The notes below the pieces were generated by a model. It saw only the letters and a list, made by a program, of their open reading frames with translations. It did not search any database and had not been told where the DNA came from. 46,060 nucleotides of DNA from CAZFLD01 sp964519835 (GTDB lineage Bacteria; Spirochaetota; Spirochaetia; DSM-27196; CAZFLD01). The translations under genes and the position numbers were made by a program. This document shows positions 30,120-38,390 of this stretch, one piece after another (the stretch's first letter is position 1; each line of letters starts with the position of its first letter). Where the stretch lies: assembly GCA_964519835.1 (NCBI GenBank), contig CAZFLD010000031.1:1-46060 (forward strand), read 5' to 3'.

Positions 30120-32067
30120 CGAGCGCAACCGGCGCCAAAAGGAGTTAGGCATCGCGGACAAAGACGACAAGGATGGATCAAAAGGCAATCCGAAAAATCA
30201 GGGTGGCCTACCGCAACAACCCAATCCGGGATTTCTTCGCCGGCTACCAATCGTTGTAGTACTGCTTCTGATAGCGGCACCGTGGATTATCAGCCTTGTT
30301 GGCGGTGCAACCGGACCCGAGGAGGTTTCCTACAATCGGTTTATGGAGGAGGTCCGATCGGGAAACGTCTCGCGGGTAACTATTGTGGGCACACGTGTCG
30401 AGGGCGTCTTCCGCGGGGACACTGCCGATAGCGCAGGCCAATCAGGACAGTTTGTAACCTATATCCCCGCTCAAGCTCCGCAGGACGTTAGGGATTCTCT
30501 CAGCGGAAACGACGTCACCATATATTCCAGGCCTCCCCAAGACGGGAGCTTGTTTGGCCAACTCATCTGGCTTCTTCCGCTTGTGATATTTGGGTGGATT
30601 ATCTACCAGAACTACCGCCGCATGAAGGGTGGCGGTGGTGGCGCCGGCGGACCCGGCGGGATTTTCAACGTTGGACAAAGCAAGGCGAAGCAGATCAAGA
30701 GCCAGGAAGTCAGCACTAGATTTGATGACGTTGCCGGACTTCACTCGGCAAAAACGGAGCTGAAGGAGATCGTCGACTATCTATCGGACCCCGATCGTTT
30801 TGTGTCGATCGGTGCCAAGGCCCCTCGGGGCGTACTCTTAATGGGACCACCGGGAACGGGGAAGACGCTCCTCGCCCGCGCCGTTGCCGGGGAAGCAGGT
30901 GTTCCTTTTTTTAGCATGAGCGGCTCTGACTTTATGGAGATGTTTGTGGGTGTTGGTGCCTCTCGTGTCCGGGATCTGTTCACAAAGGCAAAAAAGAAGT
31001 CACCGAGTATCATCTTTATCGACGAGTTCGACTCGATTGGCCGGCGACGTGGTGCGGGGCTCGGGGGCGGACACGATGAACGTGAACAGACACTAAACCA
31101 GATGCTCGCGGAGCTCGACGGGTTCGAGAAATACGAAAATGTGGTCGTTTTGGCCGCCACCAACCGCCCCGACATATTGGACAAGGCGCTGCTTCGCCCC
31201 GGACGCTTTGATCGGCGTATCACCACGTACTTGCCAAGCATGGAGGATCGGCTGCAAATCCTAAAACTCCACGCGCGGCAAAAACCGGTGGCCGACGAGG
31301 CCGATATAGAGGCTGTGGCGCGGGGAACTCCGGGTTTCAGCGGTGCGGACCTTGAAAACCTTCTTAACGAAGCGGCACTAATCGCTGCACGGAGCGGCAA
31401 GGAGAACGTTGAGCAGGAAGACCTCGATCTGGCCCGCGACAAGATTCTCTTGGGCCTCGAGCGGAAGGGAATCGCCCTTAGCGAGCACGACAAGCAGCTC
31501 CTCGCCTATCACGAGGCCGGACACGCCGTCGTTTCAGCGTTGCTCGAGCACACCGAGCCGCTGCACAAGGTCACGATTATACCTCGCGAAAACTCGATGG
31601 GTGTTACTCAGCAACTGCCGGACCGGGACAGGTACCTGTATGAGCAAAGCTACCTTTTGGACCGGTTGACGGTAATGATGGGCGGCCGTGCTTCAGAGCG
31701 CCTCAAGATGAATACAACCACAAGCGGCGCGGAGAACGACCTAAAGGAAGCGCAAAAGCTGGCACGGAAGATGGTGCTCGATTGGGGGATGAGCGGCCGA
31801 TTTCAGAACATCGCCTTTGGTGGTGAGCGCCAATCCGTGTTCCTTGGCCAAGATATTGGGCAGCGTCGTGACTACAGTGAGGACACGGCTCACGAAGTTG
31901 ACCAGCAGGTCGAGGAGATACTCACGCAGGCCTACGAGCGCGCACGCAACGCCTTGGAGGAGAACGACGATAGTCTCGAGGCGGTAACTGAAGCCCTTGT
32001 CAACAAAGAGGAGATCTCCGGCTCGGAGGTCTACGAGAAGCTTGGTATCAAACATCCTCGGAAATAG
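30097..32067 (+). CDS. ftsH: ATP-dependent zinc metalloprotease FtsH
   Basis: A membrane-anchored AAA+ protease that degrades misfolded membrane and regulatory proteins as a hexamer. It has two membrane helices (about residues 49-68 and 150-170) flanking a periplasmic domain. Then come Walker A MGPPGTGKTLLARA (about 249), pore motif FVGVGASRVRDLF, Walker B IIFIDEFDSIGRRRG, arginine-finger region RPGRFDRRI and zinc site YHEAGHAVVSALLEH (about 471). Length is normal apart from the N terminus. ATG 30097 is the first canonical start but has no ribosome-binding site. AAAAGGAG lies 6 bp before an in-frame ATC at 30151, and translation from there would give a natural-looking (M)ADKDDKDGSK start, so the true start may be this rare codon. 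Confidence 0.97.
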   Translation: MSMQKCLNERNRRQKELGIADKDDKDGSKGNPKNQGGLPQQPNPGFLRRLPIVVVLLLIAAPWIISLVGGATGPEEVSYNRFMEEVRSGNVSRVTIVGTRVEGVFRGDTADSAGQSGQFVTYIPAQAPQDVRDSLSGNDVTIYSRPPQDGSLFGQLIWLLPLVIFGWIIYQNYRRMKGGGGGAGGPGGIFNVGQSKAKQIKSQEVSTRFDDVAGLHSAKTELKEIVDYLSDPDRFVSIGAKAPRGVLLMGPPGTGKTLLARAVAGEAGVPFFSMSGSDFMEMFVGVGASRVRDLFTKAKKKSPSIIFIDEFDSIGRRRGAGLGGGHDEREQTLNQMLAELDGFEKYENVVVLAATNRPDILDKALLRPGRFDRRITTYLPSMEDRLQILKLHARQKPVADEADIEAVARGTPGFSGADLENLLNEAALIAARSGKENVEQEDLDLARDKILLGLERKGIALSEHDKQLLAYHEAGHAVVSALLEHTEPLHKVTIIPRENSMGVTQQLPDRDRYLYEQSYLLDRLTVMMGGRASERLKMNTTTSGAENDLKEAQKLARKMVLDWGMSGRFQNIAFGGERQSVFLGQDIGQRRDYSEDTAHEVDQQVEEILTQAYERARNALEENDDSLEAVTEALVNKEEISGSEVYEKLGIKHPRK

Positions 32068-32239
32068 CTCCCGCCACGCCATAGCGCACGGCGCGAATTT
32101 CACGCGCAAGACGAGGTAGCCACGGAAGCGTTAAGCGTGCCGTGCTGCCGGTCCTCCGTTTCGAAGAGTGTGGTAGGTCAGTACTTTCCGCCGACACCCG
32201 CTGTACGATCGCTGGACCAGGCCGTGCTACGATACGCGT

Positions 32240-33520
32240 ATGAGTACAGTAAGCAGAGAGAGCGCAGCGACACAGCCTGCGACGGTACGCGACAAAGAAA
32301 AGTCGTTACTGAGCGAACTCGCAAAGCGGATCGCGGAGATTGCCGCCCTGCCTATTCAAGAGGAGCGGAGGCGGCTCTGGAAGCTCCACAACAGCCTTCG
32401 GCCCGACCGTCCGATGATACTGATTTTCCCCGAGGGAGGCTGGACGGAGCTTATGCCGGAGAGCCGGCTGCAGTGTGAATCGGATCTTGGTAGGAGAGTC
32501 GAAGCCGCGCTACGACGGCGAATCTACCACCACGAGCACTTTGCAGACGACACGGTCATCGAGGGTGATTGGGTTGTCCCGACGGTTATCGAATCAACCG
32601 GCTGGGGCCTCGAGCCTCGGCACCGCCATTCAACAACGGAGCGTGGCGCCTGGGCCTTTGAACCTGTTCTCAAATCAGTAGACGATCTGGAGAAAATGCG
32701 GGTGCCAAAGATTTCGGTGAACCATACGGTCACCGAGGAGAGCCTCGCTTTAGCCAACGAGCTGTTTGACGGCATTCTCAACGTCCGGCAGGTCGGTGTG
32801 GCGCACATCTCTTATCACCTCATGAAGCAATACACCGACATTCGCGGCCTCGAAGAGATGATGGTCGACATGTTTCAAGAACCGGAGCTCTTGCACCGGA
32901 CGATGCGATTCTTCGTGGATGCCCATAAGTCTGTCTTGAAGCAGTACCAAGATCTTAATCTTCTCTCGCTAAACAACGATGGCACGTACCATAGCACCGG
33001 CGGCGTGGGCTACACCGACGAGCTTCCAAGCGAAGGCTTTGATCCAAAAAGAGTACGTCCCCAGGACATGTGGTCCAGCGCGGAGAGCCAAGAGCTTGCC
33101 CAGGTTGGTCCGGCGCAGCATGAGGAGTTCGCGTTGCGGTACGAGAGGGAGCTCTTGGAGCCGTTTGCGTTAAACGGCTACGGGTGTTGTGAGCCGCTCA
33201 CTGACCGGCTCGAGTATGTGTTTTCCATACCGGGCCTTAGACGTCCGTCCATTTCACCCTGGGCCGACGTAGACGTGGCCGCGGAGGGTCTGGGCCCACA
33301 CTACATCTTTAGCTGGAAACCCAAGCCGATGCACCTCGTGGGCGGCTTTGACGCCGACGAGGTTCGGGGCTACCTGCGGGCCACCTTGGAGGTGGCCAAA
33401 CGGCACAACTGTGTGTTGGAGATGATTCTCAAGGACACCCACACCTGCGAAAATCGCCCGGAGCGGTTCGACATGTGGTCACGGATTGCACGGGAGGAAG
33501 TCCAACGGATCGGCTCATAA
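32240..33520 (+). CDS. UroD-superfamily protein, second copy
   Basis: A 426-residue protein of the uroporphyrinogen decarboxylase-like family, longer and quite different from the copy at 19412-20506. An N-terminal helical extension is followed by RPMILIFPEGGWTELMPE and TVIEGDWVVPTVIESTG. A barrel follows with YTDIRGLEEMMVDMFQEPELLHRTM, LNGYGCCEPLTDRLEYVF, RPSISPWADVD and HYIFSWKPKPMHLVG. Related proteins occur widely in bacteria that degrade sugars and are of unknown reaction; some corrinoid methyltransferases share the fold. The Cys-Cys pair in GYGCCEPL could bind metal. The start ATG 32240 has no Shine-Dalgarno; a TACGAT box ends 6 bp before it. The 172 bp after ftsH hold no other gene. Confidence 0.8.
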   Translation: MSTVSRESAATQPATVRDKEKSLLSELAKRIAEIAALPIQEERRRLWKLHNSLRPDRPMILIFPEGGWTELMPESRLQCESDLGRRVEAALRRRIYHHEHFADDTVIEGDWVVPTVIESTGWGLEPRHRHSTTERGAWAFEPVLKSVDDLEKMRVPKISVNHTVTEESLALANELFDGILNVRQVGVAHISYHLMKQYTDIRGLEEMMVDMFQEPELLHRTMRFFVDAHKSVLKQYQDLNLLSLNNDGTYHSTGGVGYTDELPSEGFDPKRVRPQDMWSSAESQELAQVGPAQHEEFALRYERELLEPFALNGYGCCEPLTDRLEYVFSIPGLRRPSISPWADVDVAAEGLGPHYIFSWKPKPMHLVGGFDADEVRGYLRATLEVAKRHNCVLEMILKDTHTCENRPERFDMWSRIAREEVQRIGS

Positions 33521-33527
33521 TCCCGGC

Positions 33528-33627
33528 NNNNNNNNNNNNNNNNNNNNNNNNNNNNNNNNNNNNNNNNNNNNNNNNNNNNNNNNNNNNNNNNNNNNNNNNN
33601 NNNNNNNNNNNNNNNNNNNNNNNNNNN
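33528..33627. other. Assembly gap of 100 N
   Basis: Exactly 100 undetermined bases between the UroD-like gene stop and the sensor kinase. The kinase reading frame is open at the right edge of the gap and already shows the first helix of its membrane domain, so only its start codon and promoter are likely to be missing from the gene. Confidence 0.95.
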
Positions 33628-35595
33628 TTGGTTGTTCAGCTGGTACAGAATGCGTTGCCTATCGTGGCCATCGCTGTGATCTACGAGCGACTTGCGCAGC
33701 ACTTTGCGCGTCTCAAGTCGACGTCGGCAGTGGCTGCCGGTCTTTTGTTCGGGCTTTTTGCCGTTCTTGGCATGCTCGTCCCGATTCGATTTGCGCCTGG
33801 GGTGATTCACGACGGCCGAACGATTGTCGTAAGCGTCGCCGGCTTTGTAGCCGGTCCCGTTGCCGGGTTTGTGGCTGCGGTCGCTCCTGTGGTCTATAGA
33901 ATCTCCGTCGGTGGGGTTGGTGCGATTGCGGGTGTTTCCGCGACGATCGCCGCCGCGCTGATCGGCTCTCTTTTCTATCTGATTCGCCGGCGCAATCCAC
34001 GGTGGGAAAGCTGGCCGGCGCTCTTTCTCATGGGCGCCTCGGTCCACCTGGTCATGATCACGTTGCAACTAACCATACCGGATGGCGTGGGCATTGCTCT
34101 TGTCCGTGAGACCGGGCTTGTCGCCTTTTGTGCATTCACCGTGACCGAGGCACTTGTCGCACGTCTTCTGTTGAACGGTGAGCGCCGACAAGCTTCCGCT
34201 GCTCGGCTCGCCCAAAGCGAGCGTCGGTATCGGGAGCTTTTTCAGTCGGCATCGGTACCCATGCTGCTTCTCGATCCGGAATCTCAAACTATTATAGATG
34301 CAAACGCCGCCGCCGCGGAGTTCTACGGTTACTCACTGGCGAGGCTCCGGGCGTTTATCCTTGCCGATCTGGAGGCGCCCGGTATGTCCGGCGACTCACT
34401 GTGTCATCGCCTGGCCGACGGCACGATCCGAGCCGTTGAGGTGGTAGAGGGGCCCGGTATCGCGAATGGAGAGCGTCGTCTTCTTTTGATCGTGCAGGAT
34501 GTTACCGACCGCCGGGCGGCCGAGCGTGACCTTTATCTGAGCCGCCACTGCATCCGGTCCGCGAGCCTCGATGTCATTCAAATACGAGAAACCGATGCAC
34601 GGATCATCGACGCAAATGCACGGGCCTGCACGAGTCTCGGATACTCACTCGACGAGCTCAAGAGCATGACGGTTTTCGATCTCGATCCCACCTTTACCGT
34701 CGAGAATTGGCGAGCGAATCGTGAGAGTCTGCGGCGGAGCGGTATGGTAAGCTTCGAAACCGTCCGACAGCAAAAGGACGGCTCGATTTTTCCGGTCGAG
34801 GTAACCGTTACCTATCTCGAGTACGACGGTGTCGAGTACAACTTCTCGTTCGCTCATGACATATCCAAACGAAACGAGGCGCTCGAGCAGATGAAATCGT
34901 CGCTGGAGCAAAAAGACACGTTACTCCGGGAGGTGCACCACCGTGTAAAAAACAACTTGGCCGTTGTCTCCGGGTTGTTGAGTCTCCAAATGGATCACGT
35001 CTCGACAATGGATGATGCAATTGCCGGTCTTGCGAAAAGCAAGGAGCGGGTGTCGGCAATGGCGGAGATCCACAGCATGCTCTACGAGGAAAAAAACTTT
35101 AGTGCCGTGGACTTTGGATCCTATTTGCGGCGCCTTGCGTCCGCCTTGGTCGCTGCCTACAAGAAAGGCTCCGACGTCTACATTCACTTCGACCTCGGTA
35201 CTCTCAGCGTTGATATCGATGCGGCCGTGCCTTTGGCTCTTATCGCCAATGAGCTTATCGCGAATGCGATAAAACACGCTCCGCAGGGTGGCGCGATAGA
35301 CGTGTATCTGCGGCTTTGCCGACACAAAGAGGGCGCTGATCTTGTTGTGGAAGACACCGGAGAAGGCATGCCCGATGGCTTTGATCCCGCAACAGCCGGA
35401 TCGCTGGGTTGGCAGCTGGTCACGGTTTTGAGCGGCCAGATTTCCGCAAGTCTGCATACCGAGCGACGCGCTCCAACGGGCACCAGGATAACCGTGTCGT
35501 TTCCGCTGCGACCGGAACCCTCCGAACTTGAGGCCGTTGAACCTGGTCACAAAAAAGGAGCTCCCGCCAACGACGGGAGCTCCAGGGAGCGATGA
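33628..35595 (+). CDS. Sensor histidine kinase: 5TM-LytS type, two PAS domains, HisKA_2
   Basis: A membrane sensor kinase of about 655 visible residues. The N terminus (LVVQLVQNALPIVAIAVIYERL and VAGFVAGPVAGFVAAVAPVVYR) matches the five-helix LytS/YhcK sensor domain. Two PAS domains follow (ERRYRELFQSASVPMLLLD and IDANARACTSLGYSLDELK). The phospho-acceptor helix reads LREVHHRVKNNLAVVSGLLSLQ, typical of HisKA_2/HWE-type kinases. The ATPase domain has the N box LIANELIANAIKHAP and DTGEGMPDGF. No response regulator is adjacent, so it is an orphan. The 5' end is at or inside the gap; TTG 33628 could itself be the start. The last 15 codons are encoded by a minus-strand terminator. Confidence 0.88.
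   Translation: MVVQLVQNALPIVAIAVIYERLAQHFARLKSTSAVAAGLLFGLFAVLGMLVPIRFAPGVIHDGRTIVVSVAGFVAGPVAGFVAAVAPVVYRISVGGVGAIAGVSATIAAALIGSLFYLIRRRNPRWESWPALFLMGASVHLVMITLQLTIPDGVGIALVRETGLVAFCAFTVTEALVARLLLNGERRQASAARLAQSERRYRELFQSASVPMLLLDPESQTIIDANAAAAEFYGYSLARLRAFILADLEAPGMSGDSLCHRLADGTIRAVEVVEGPGIANGERRLLLIVQDVTDRRAAERDLYLSRHCIRSASLDVIQIRETDARIIDANARACTSLGYSLDELKSMTVFDLDPTFTVENWRANRESLRRSGMVSFETVRQQKDGSIFPVEVTVTYLEYDGVEYNFSFAHDISKRNEALEQMKSSLEQKDTLLREVHHRVKNNLAVVSGLLSLQMDHVSTMDDAIAGLAKSKERVSAMAEIHSMLYEEKNFSAVDFGSYLRRLASALVAAYKKGSDVYIHFDLGTLSVDIDAAVPLALIANELIANAIKHAPQGGAIDVYLRLCRHKEGADLVVEDTGEGMPDGFDPATAGSLGWQLVTVLSGQISASLHTERRAPTGTRITVSFPLRPEPSELEAVEPGHKKGAPANDGSSRER
35551..35583 (-). terminator. 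Intrinsic terminator of FAS1 gene, inside kinase 3' end
   Basis: On the minus strand a perfect 10-bp stem (GGAGCTCCCG / CGGGAGCTCC) with a 7-base loop is followed by TTTTTT. It lies 86 bp downstream of the FAS1 stop and overlaps the convergent kinase gene just before that gene's stop. In the plus direction it lacks a good T-tract. Confidence 0.85.
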
Positions 35596-35668
35596 AACGT
35601 CTTTTTACGGACGCTTGGAGACCAGTGTTAGGCCTGCAGCAGATTGATCATCAGCGCAGACAGCTTGG

Positions 35669-36574
35669 TTAGCGCAGGGAGGGTGGAAGGATCACCTCGT
35701 CGATGACGTGAACCAGACCGTTGGTGGTTTGCACGTCGGTCGCGACCACCGTAGATGCGCCGTTCAGAACGACGTTCCCGCCGGATACCGCTACGGCTAT
35801 GTCCTCACCCTGGACGGTGGGTGCCGCGCTCAGACCAACAACATCTCCCGCAAATACACGGCCGGGCACCACATGGTAGGTCAAGATGGAGGCGAGGGTG
35901 GGAATGTCGTTCAGGAGCGACTCGACGGTACCGGCGGGAAGCTTTCCAAATGCCTCGTCGGTTGGCGCAAAGACCGTAAACGGACCCTCGCTCCGCAGCG
36001 TGTCGACAAGGCCTGCAGCCTGGACCGCTGCTACTAAGGTCTGAAAAGTACCGGCGTTTATTGCAGTGTCGACAAGATCGTCGCTGGGCGGAAGGATAAC
36101 TTGGTCAATGACATGGATGATGCCGTTTGACCCCTCGATATCGGTGATAATGACGTTTGCTTCATTAACCCGGACGCCCTCGCCGGTGTAAATCGCGACG
36201 GGTAGACCGTTGATTGTCTGGGCGCTCACCAGGTCAACGACCTGTGAGGCGGGCACGCTACCGGAGACCACATGGTACAGCAGGATGTTGGTCAGGGTTG
36301 GAATATCGTTCAAAAGAGCTTCAACCGTGCCGGCAGGCAAGGCGCCAAACGCATCGTCGGTCGGGGCGAACACAGTAAACGGACCGTCACCACTAAGCGT
36401 ATCGACCAAGTCGGCAGCCTCAAGCGCCGCAACAAGGGTAGTAAATCGGCCATCCTCAACGGCAATGTCCACAATCGTAGGCTCGCTGGGAACCTCTACA
36501 ACGCCGGTGGCAAACGCGCCGCCGACAACCAGGGCCGTCAAGCCAAGAACCAAAACCATCTTTCGAAGCATCAT
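35669..36574 (-). CDS. Exported protein with two fasciclin (FAS1) domains
   Basis: A 301-residue exported protein. The signal peptide (MMLRKMVLVLGLTALVVGGAFATG) precedes two FAS1 domains of about 130 residues each. Both carry the H1 box (SGDGPFTVFAPTDDAFGALP; SEGPFTVFAPTDEAFGKLP), the YHVV motif and the H2 box ending in HVIDQVILPP or HVIDEVILPP. The domains are highly alike, suggesting internal duplication. FAS1 proteins mediate adhesion to cells or polysaccharides. The start at 36574 has GGAGG 4 bp upstream (7 bp to the next ATG at 36571); a long in-frame upstream extension is not protein-like. It is divergent from the MerR-type regulator, with a dyad at its promoter. Confidence 0.93.
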   Translation of the reverse strand: MMLRKMVLVLGLTALVVGGAFATGVVEVPSEPTIVDIAVEDGRFTTLVAALEAADLVDTLSGDGPFTVFAPTDDAFGALPAGTVEALLNDIPTLTNILLYHVVSGSVPASQVVDLVSAQTINGLPVAIYTGEGVRVNEANVIITDIEGSNGIIHVIDQVILPPSDDLVDTAINAGTFQTLVAAVQAAGLVDTLRSEGPFTVFAPTDEAFGKLPAGTVESLLNDIPTLASILTYHVVPGRVFAGDVVGLSAAPTVQGEDIAVAVSGGNVVLNGASTVVATDVQTTNGLVHVIDEVILPPSLR

Positions 36575-36600
36575 TTTTCCTCCATCATGCTTACCTGAGT

Positions 36601-36624
36601 ACCGAGCGCTCTGCTCGGTGTATA
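36601..36624 (-). promoter_or_regulatory. FAS1 gene -10 box and overlapping 19-bp dyad
   Basis: The perfect dyad ACCGAGC-GCTCT-GCTCGGT (36601-36619) abuts the minus-strand TATACA box (36619-36624), so it would cover the transcription start of the FAS1 gene. No good -35 box is seen. The divergent MerR-type regulator is the obvious candidate binder. Confidence 0.5.
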
Positions 36625-36715
36625 TCAAAGCCAACTGCTTTGCTGTTGAGGAATCTAACAACACGGGTGCATAAAGGAAACAAAAACGCTGCAAAAACAT
36701 CTCAAAATACCTCTG

Positions 36716-36744
36716 TTGCATGTTCGTTCTCTTTTTGAGACAAT
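36716..36744 (+). promoter_or_regulatory. Promoter of MerR-type regulator, leaderless configuration
   Basis: TTGCAT and GACAAT (each 4 of 6) are spaced by 17 bp. The start codon ATG 36751 follows the -10 box by 6 bp, so the transcript should begin at the start codon. Confidence 0.45.
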
Positions 36745-36750
36745 CATAGG

Positions 36751-37767
36751 ATGAATCCGGGCGGTCATTCTGACAATCATCCCTATCCTTTGCCTGTTGC
36801 CGCACGCCTTGCAGGGCTTTCGCCGGCTACGCTTCGGATGTGGACTCGTCGCTATGAAGATTTTGTTGGTGTCGTCGAAGTGTCCGGACGCCGAGTCTTC
36901 TCCGAGGCCGACATAGGTCGATTGCGAACGCTCCGTTTGTTGACCGATCGAGGATTGCGAATCGGGGACCTTGCCGGACTCCCGGAGGACGATCTGACGC
37001 GGTTGCTTTCTGATACGCCCCAACATACCTCTGCGCCGGATCAACAACGCACGTTGCCTGGGCGTGTATTGCAGGACCAGACAGAGGACTTCTCGCTTGA
37101 CGACGCGCTGACGGGCGCACTCACCGCCGTCGAAAACTACAATCCTCGGGCCCTGCGCGAGAAGGTCGACGCCGCCCTCGTGGCCCTTGGCCGTCTTCGA
37201 TTCGCCGACGGTTTCCTGTTTCCCCTTGTCAAAGAGTCTCAAAGCCGACTCGTCGACGGCCGGCTCCGCCCCATCCACCAGACCTTTTTAGTCTCGCAGC
37301 TTGCCGCCGAGCTTGCCGGTATGCTCGCAACCGGCGCCTACGAACCATACCGCCGCACCCCGGCCGCCGGACACTACGACCCTACCGGACCTGCAGTTGT
37401 CGTGGCGTCTCCCGGCGGCGTCGGCGCCGAGTTGGGCTGCCTTGCCTCCGCCGTTCACGTGGCGGCGGCCGGGCTAACTCCCATCTACGTCGGTACCGGC
37501 ATGCCCGGCGAAGATCTGGTGGACGCGGTTCGAAGGTGCGGTGCCGTCGCTCTTGTCCTTTCGGTCGTGCGGCCGTCATTCGACCAAAGGCTGCTCGCCG
37601 ACATGGTCGCCCTTCGACGCAGGCTGCCCGGTAACACCTCAGTGTATGTGGGAGGGCGGTTCCCTCAAGACTTCAAGAATGCCTTAACCGCGGCAGGTTT
37701 GGAAATTGTTCCGGACATGACGTCGCTTTCCCAGGTTCTTCACCTTCTAAAAAGCGAGGCCGGCTGA
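36751..37767 (+). CDS. MerR-family regulator with B12-binding-like C-terminal domain
   Basis: A 338-residue regulator with CarH/LitR-like architecture. Residues about 12-80 are a MerR winged helix (YPLPVAARLAGLSPATLRMW, TRRYEDF, then ADIGRLRTLRLLTDRGL). A helical bundle and a Rossmann-like domain follow (PAVVVASPGGVGAELGCLA, then GLTPIYVGTGMPGEDLVDAV). In light-sensing CarH the corresponding segment carries a His that ligates cobalamin. Here the position reads Val-Gly-Ala-Glu, and the bundle's Glu-His pair is also changed (RPIHQTF). B12-dependent light sensing is therefore doubtful, and another ligand or none is possible. It likely controls the divergent FAS1 gene. The start codon follows a promoter without a leader. 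Confidence 0.82.
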   Translation: MNPGGHSDNHPYPLPVAARLAGLSPATLRMWTRRYEDFVGVVEVSGRRVFSEADIGRLRTLRLLTDRGLRIGDLAGLPEDDLTRLLSDTPQHTSAPDQQRTLPGRVLQDQTEDFSLDDALTGALTAVENYNPRALREKVDAALVALGRLRFADGFLFPLVKESQSRLVDGRLRPIHQTFLVSQLAAELAGMLATGAYEPYRRTPAAGHYDPTGPAVVVASPGGVGAELGCLASAVHVAAAGLTPIYVGTGMPGEDLVDAVRRCGAVALVLSVVRPSFDQRLLADMVALRRRLPGNTSVYVGGRFPQDFKNALTAAGLEIVPDMTSLSQVLHLLKSEAG

Positions 37768-37779
37768 TACGATGAGCGT

Positions 37780-38310
37780 ATGCGCGCATATGCTGTTGTA
37801 AACGCCTTTGGTGCCGACCGCGTCGGTCTTGTGGACGATATTTCCGAAGCGGTGCTCGGGTTGTCGTGCAACATCGAAGAGAGCAAGATGGCACTTCTTG
37901 GCGGGGAGTTTGCCGTCATCGCGCTCGTTAGTGGGGAAGCGGACCAGGTCGCGTCGCTCCTGTCGAACCTCGATGTGCTTGCTGACAAGCTTGGTATTGC
38001 GATTACCGGCCGCCCCACCTCCGCGACGGTCGAAGTGCCCTCGGGACGTCCCTACCGCATCGAATCGGCTTCCCTCGACAGTCCGGGGATCGTGCACGCC
38101 GTCACCGCGTTGTTGCGGGAGTTTTCCATTAACATCGAGGAGCTCGAAACGGAGACTTCCGGCGCACCTTTTACCGGTGCGCCGATGTTTCATATGCGCA
38201 TCCTTGCGGTGGTGCCGTCTTCGGTGCGAATCAAAGATCTTCGCGTGCGTCTGCAAGATATTTCCGTCGACCAAGACCTCGATATTTCTATTTTGCCGGT
38301 GACCCAGTAG
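37780..38310 (+). CDS. ACT-domain protein (GcvR-like)
   Basis: A 176-residue protein built of two ACT domains, as in the glycine-cleavage repressor GcvR. Domain 1 reads MRAYAVVNAFGADRVGLVDDISEAVLGL, then CNIEESKMALLGGEFAVIALV. Domain 2 reads YRIESASLDSPGIVHAVTALLREFSINIEELETET. ACT pairs usually bind amino acids and regulate enzymes or transcription through protein contacts. Here there is no DNA-binding domain and no glycine-cleavage gene nearby, so the ligand and partner are unknown. It begins 12 bp after the MerR-type stop codon and is probably co-transcribed with it. Confidence 0.82.
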   Translation: MRAYAVVNAFGADRVGLVDDISEAVLGLSCNIEESKMALLGGEFAVIALVSGEADQVASLLSNLDVLADKLGIAITGRPTSATVEVPSGRPYRIESASLDSPGIVHAVTALLREFSINIEELETETSGAPFTGAPMFHMRILAVVPSSVRIKDLRVRLQDISVDQDLDISILPVTQ

Positions 38311-38334
38311 TCCGCAGAGCGGCCTGCAGCCCCG

Positions 38335-38364
38335 TTGCCGGCACACCACGATCTCTTCTATATT
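38335..38364 (+). promoter_or_regulatory. Promoter of CsgG/FlgO-like lipoprotein gene
   Basis: TTGCCG (4 of 6) and TATATT (5 of 6) are spaced by 18 bp, placed 26 bp before ATG 38391, with AGGAGG between. Confidence 0.55.
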
Positions 38365-38390
38365 GCGATGATGCAAACCAGGAGGATTAC

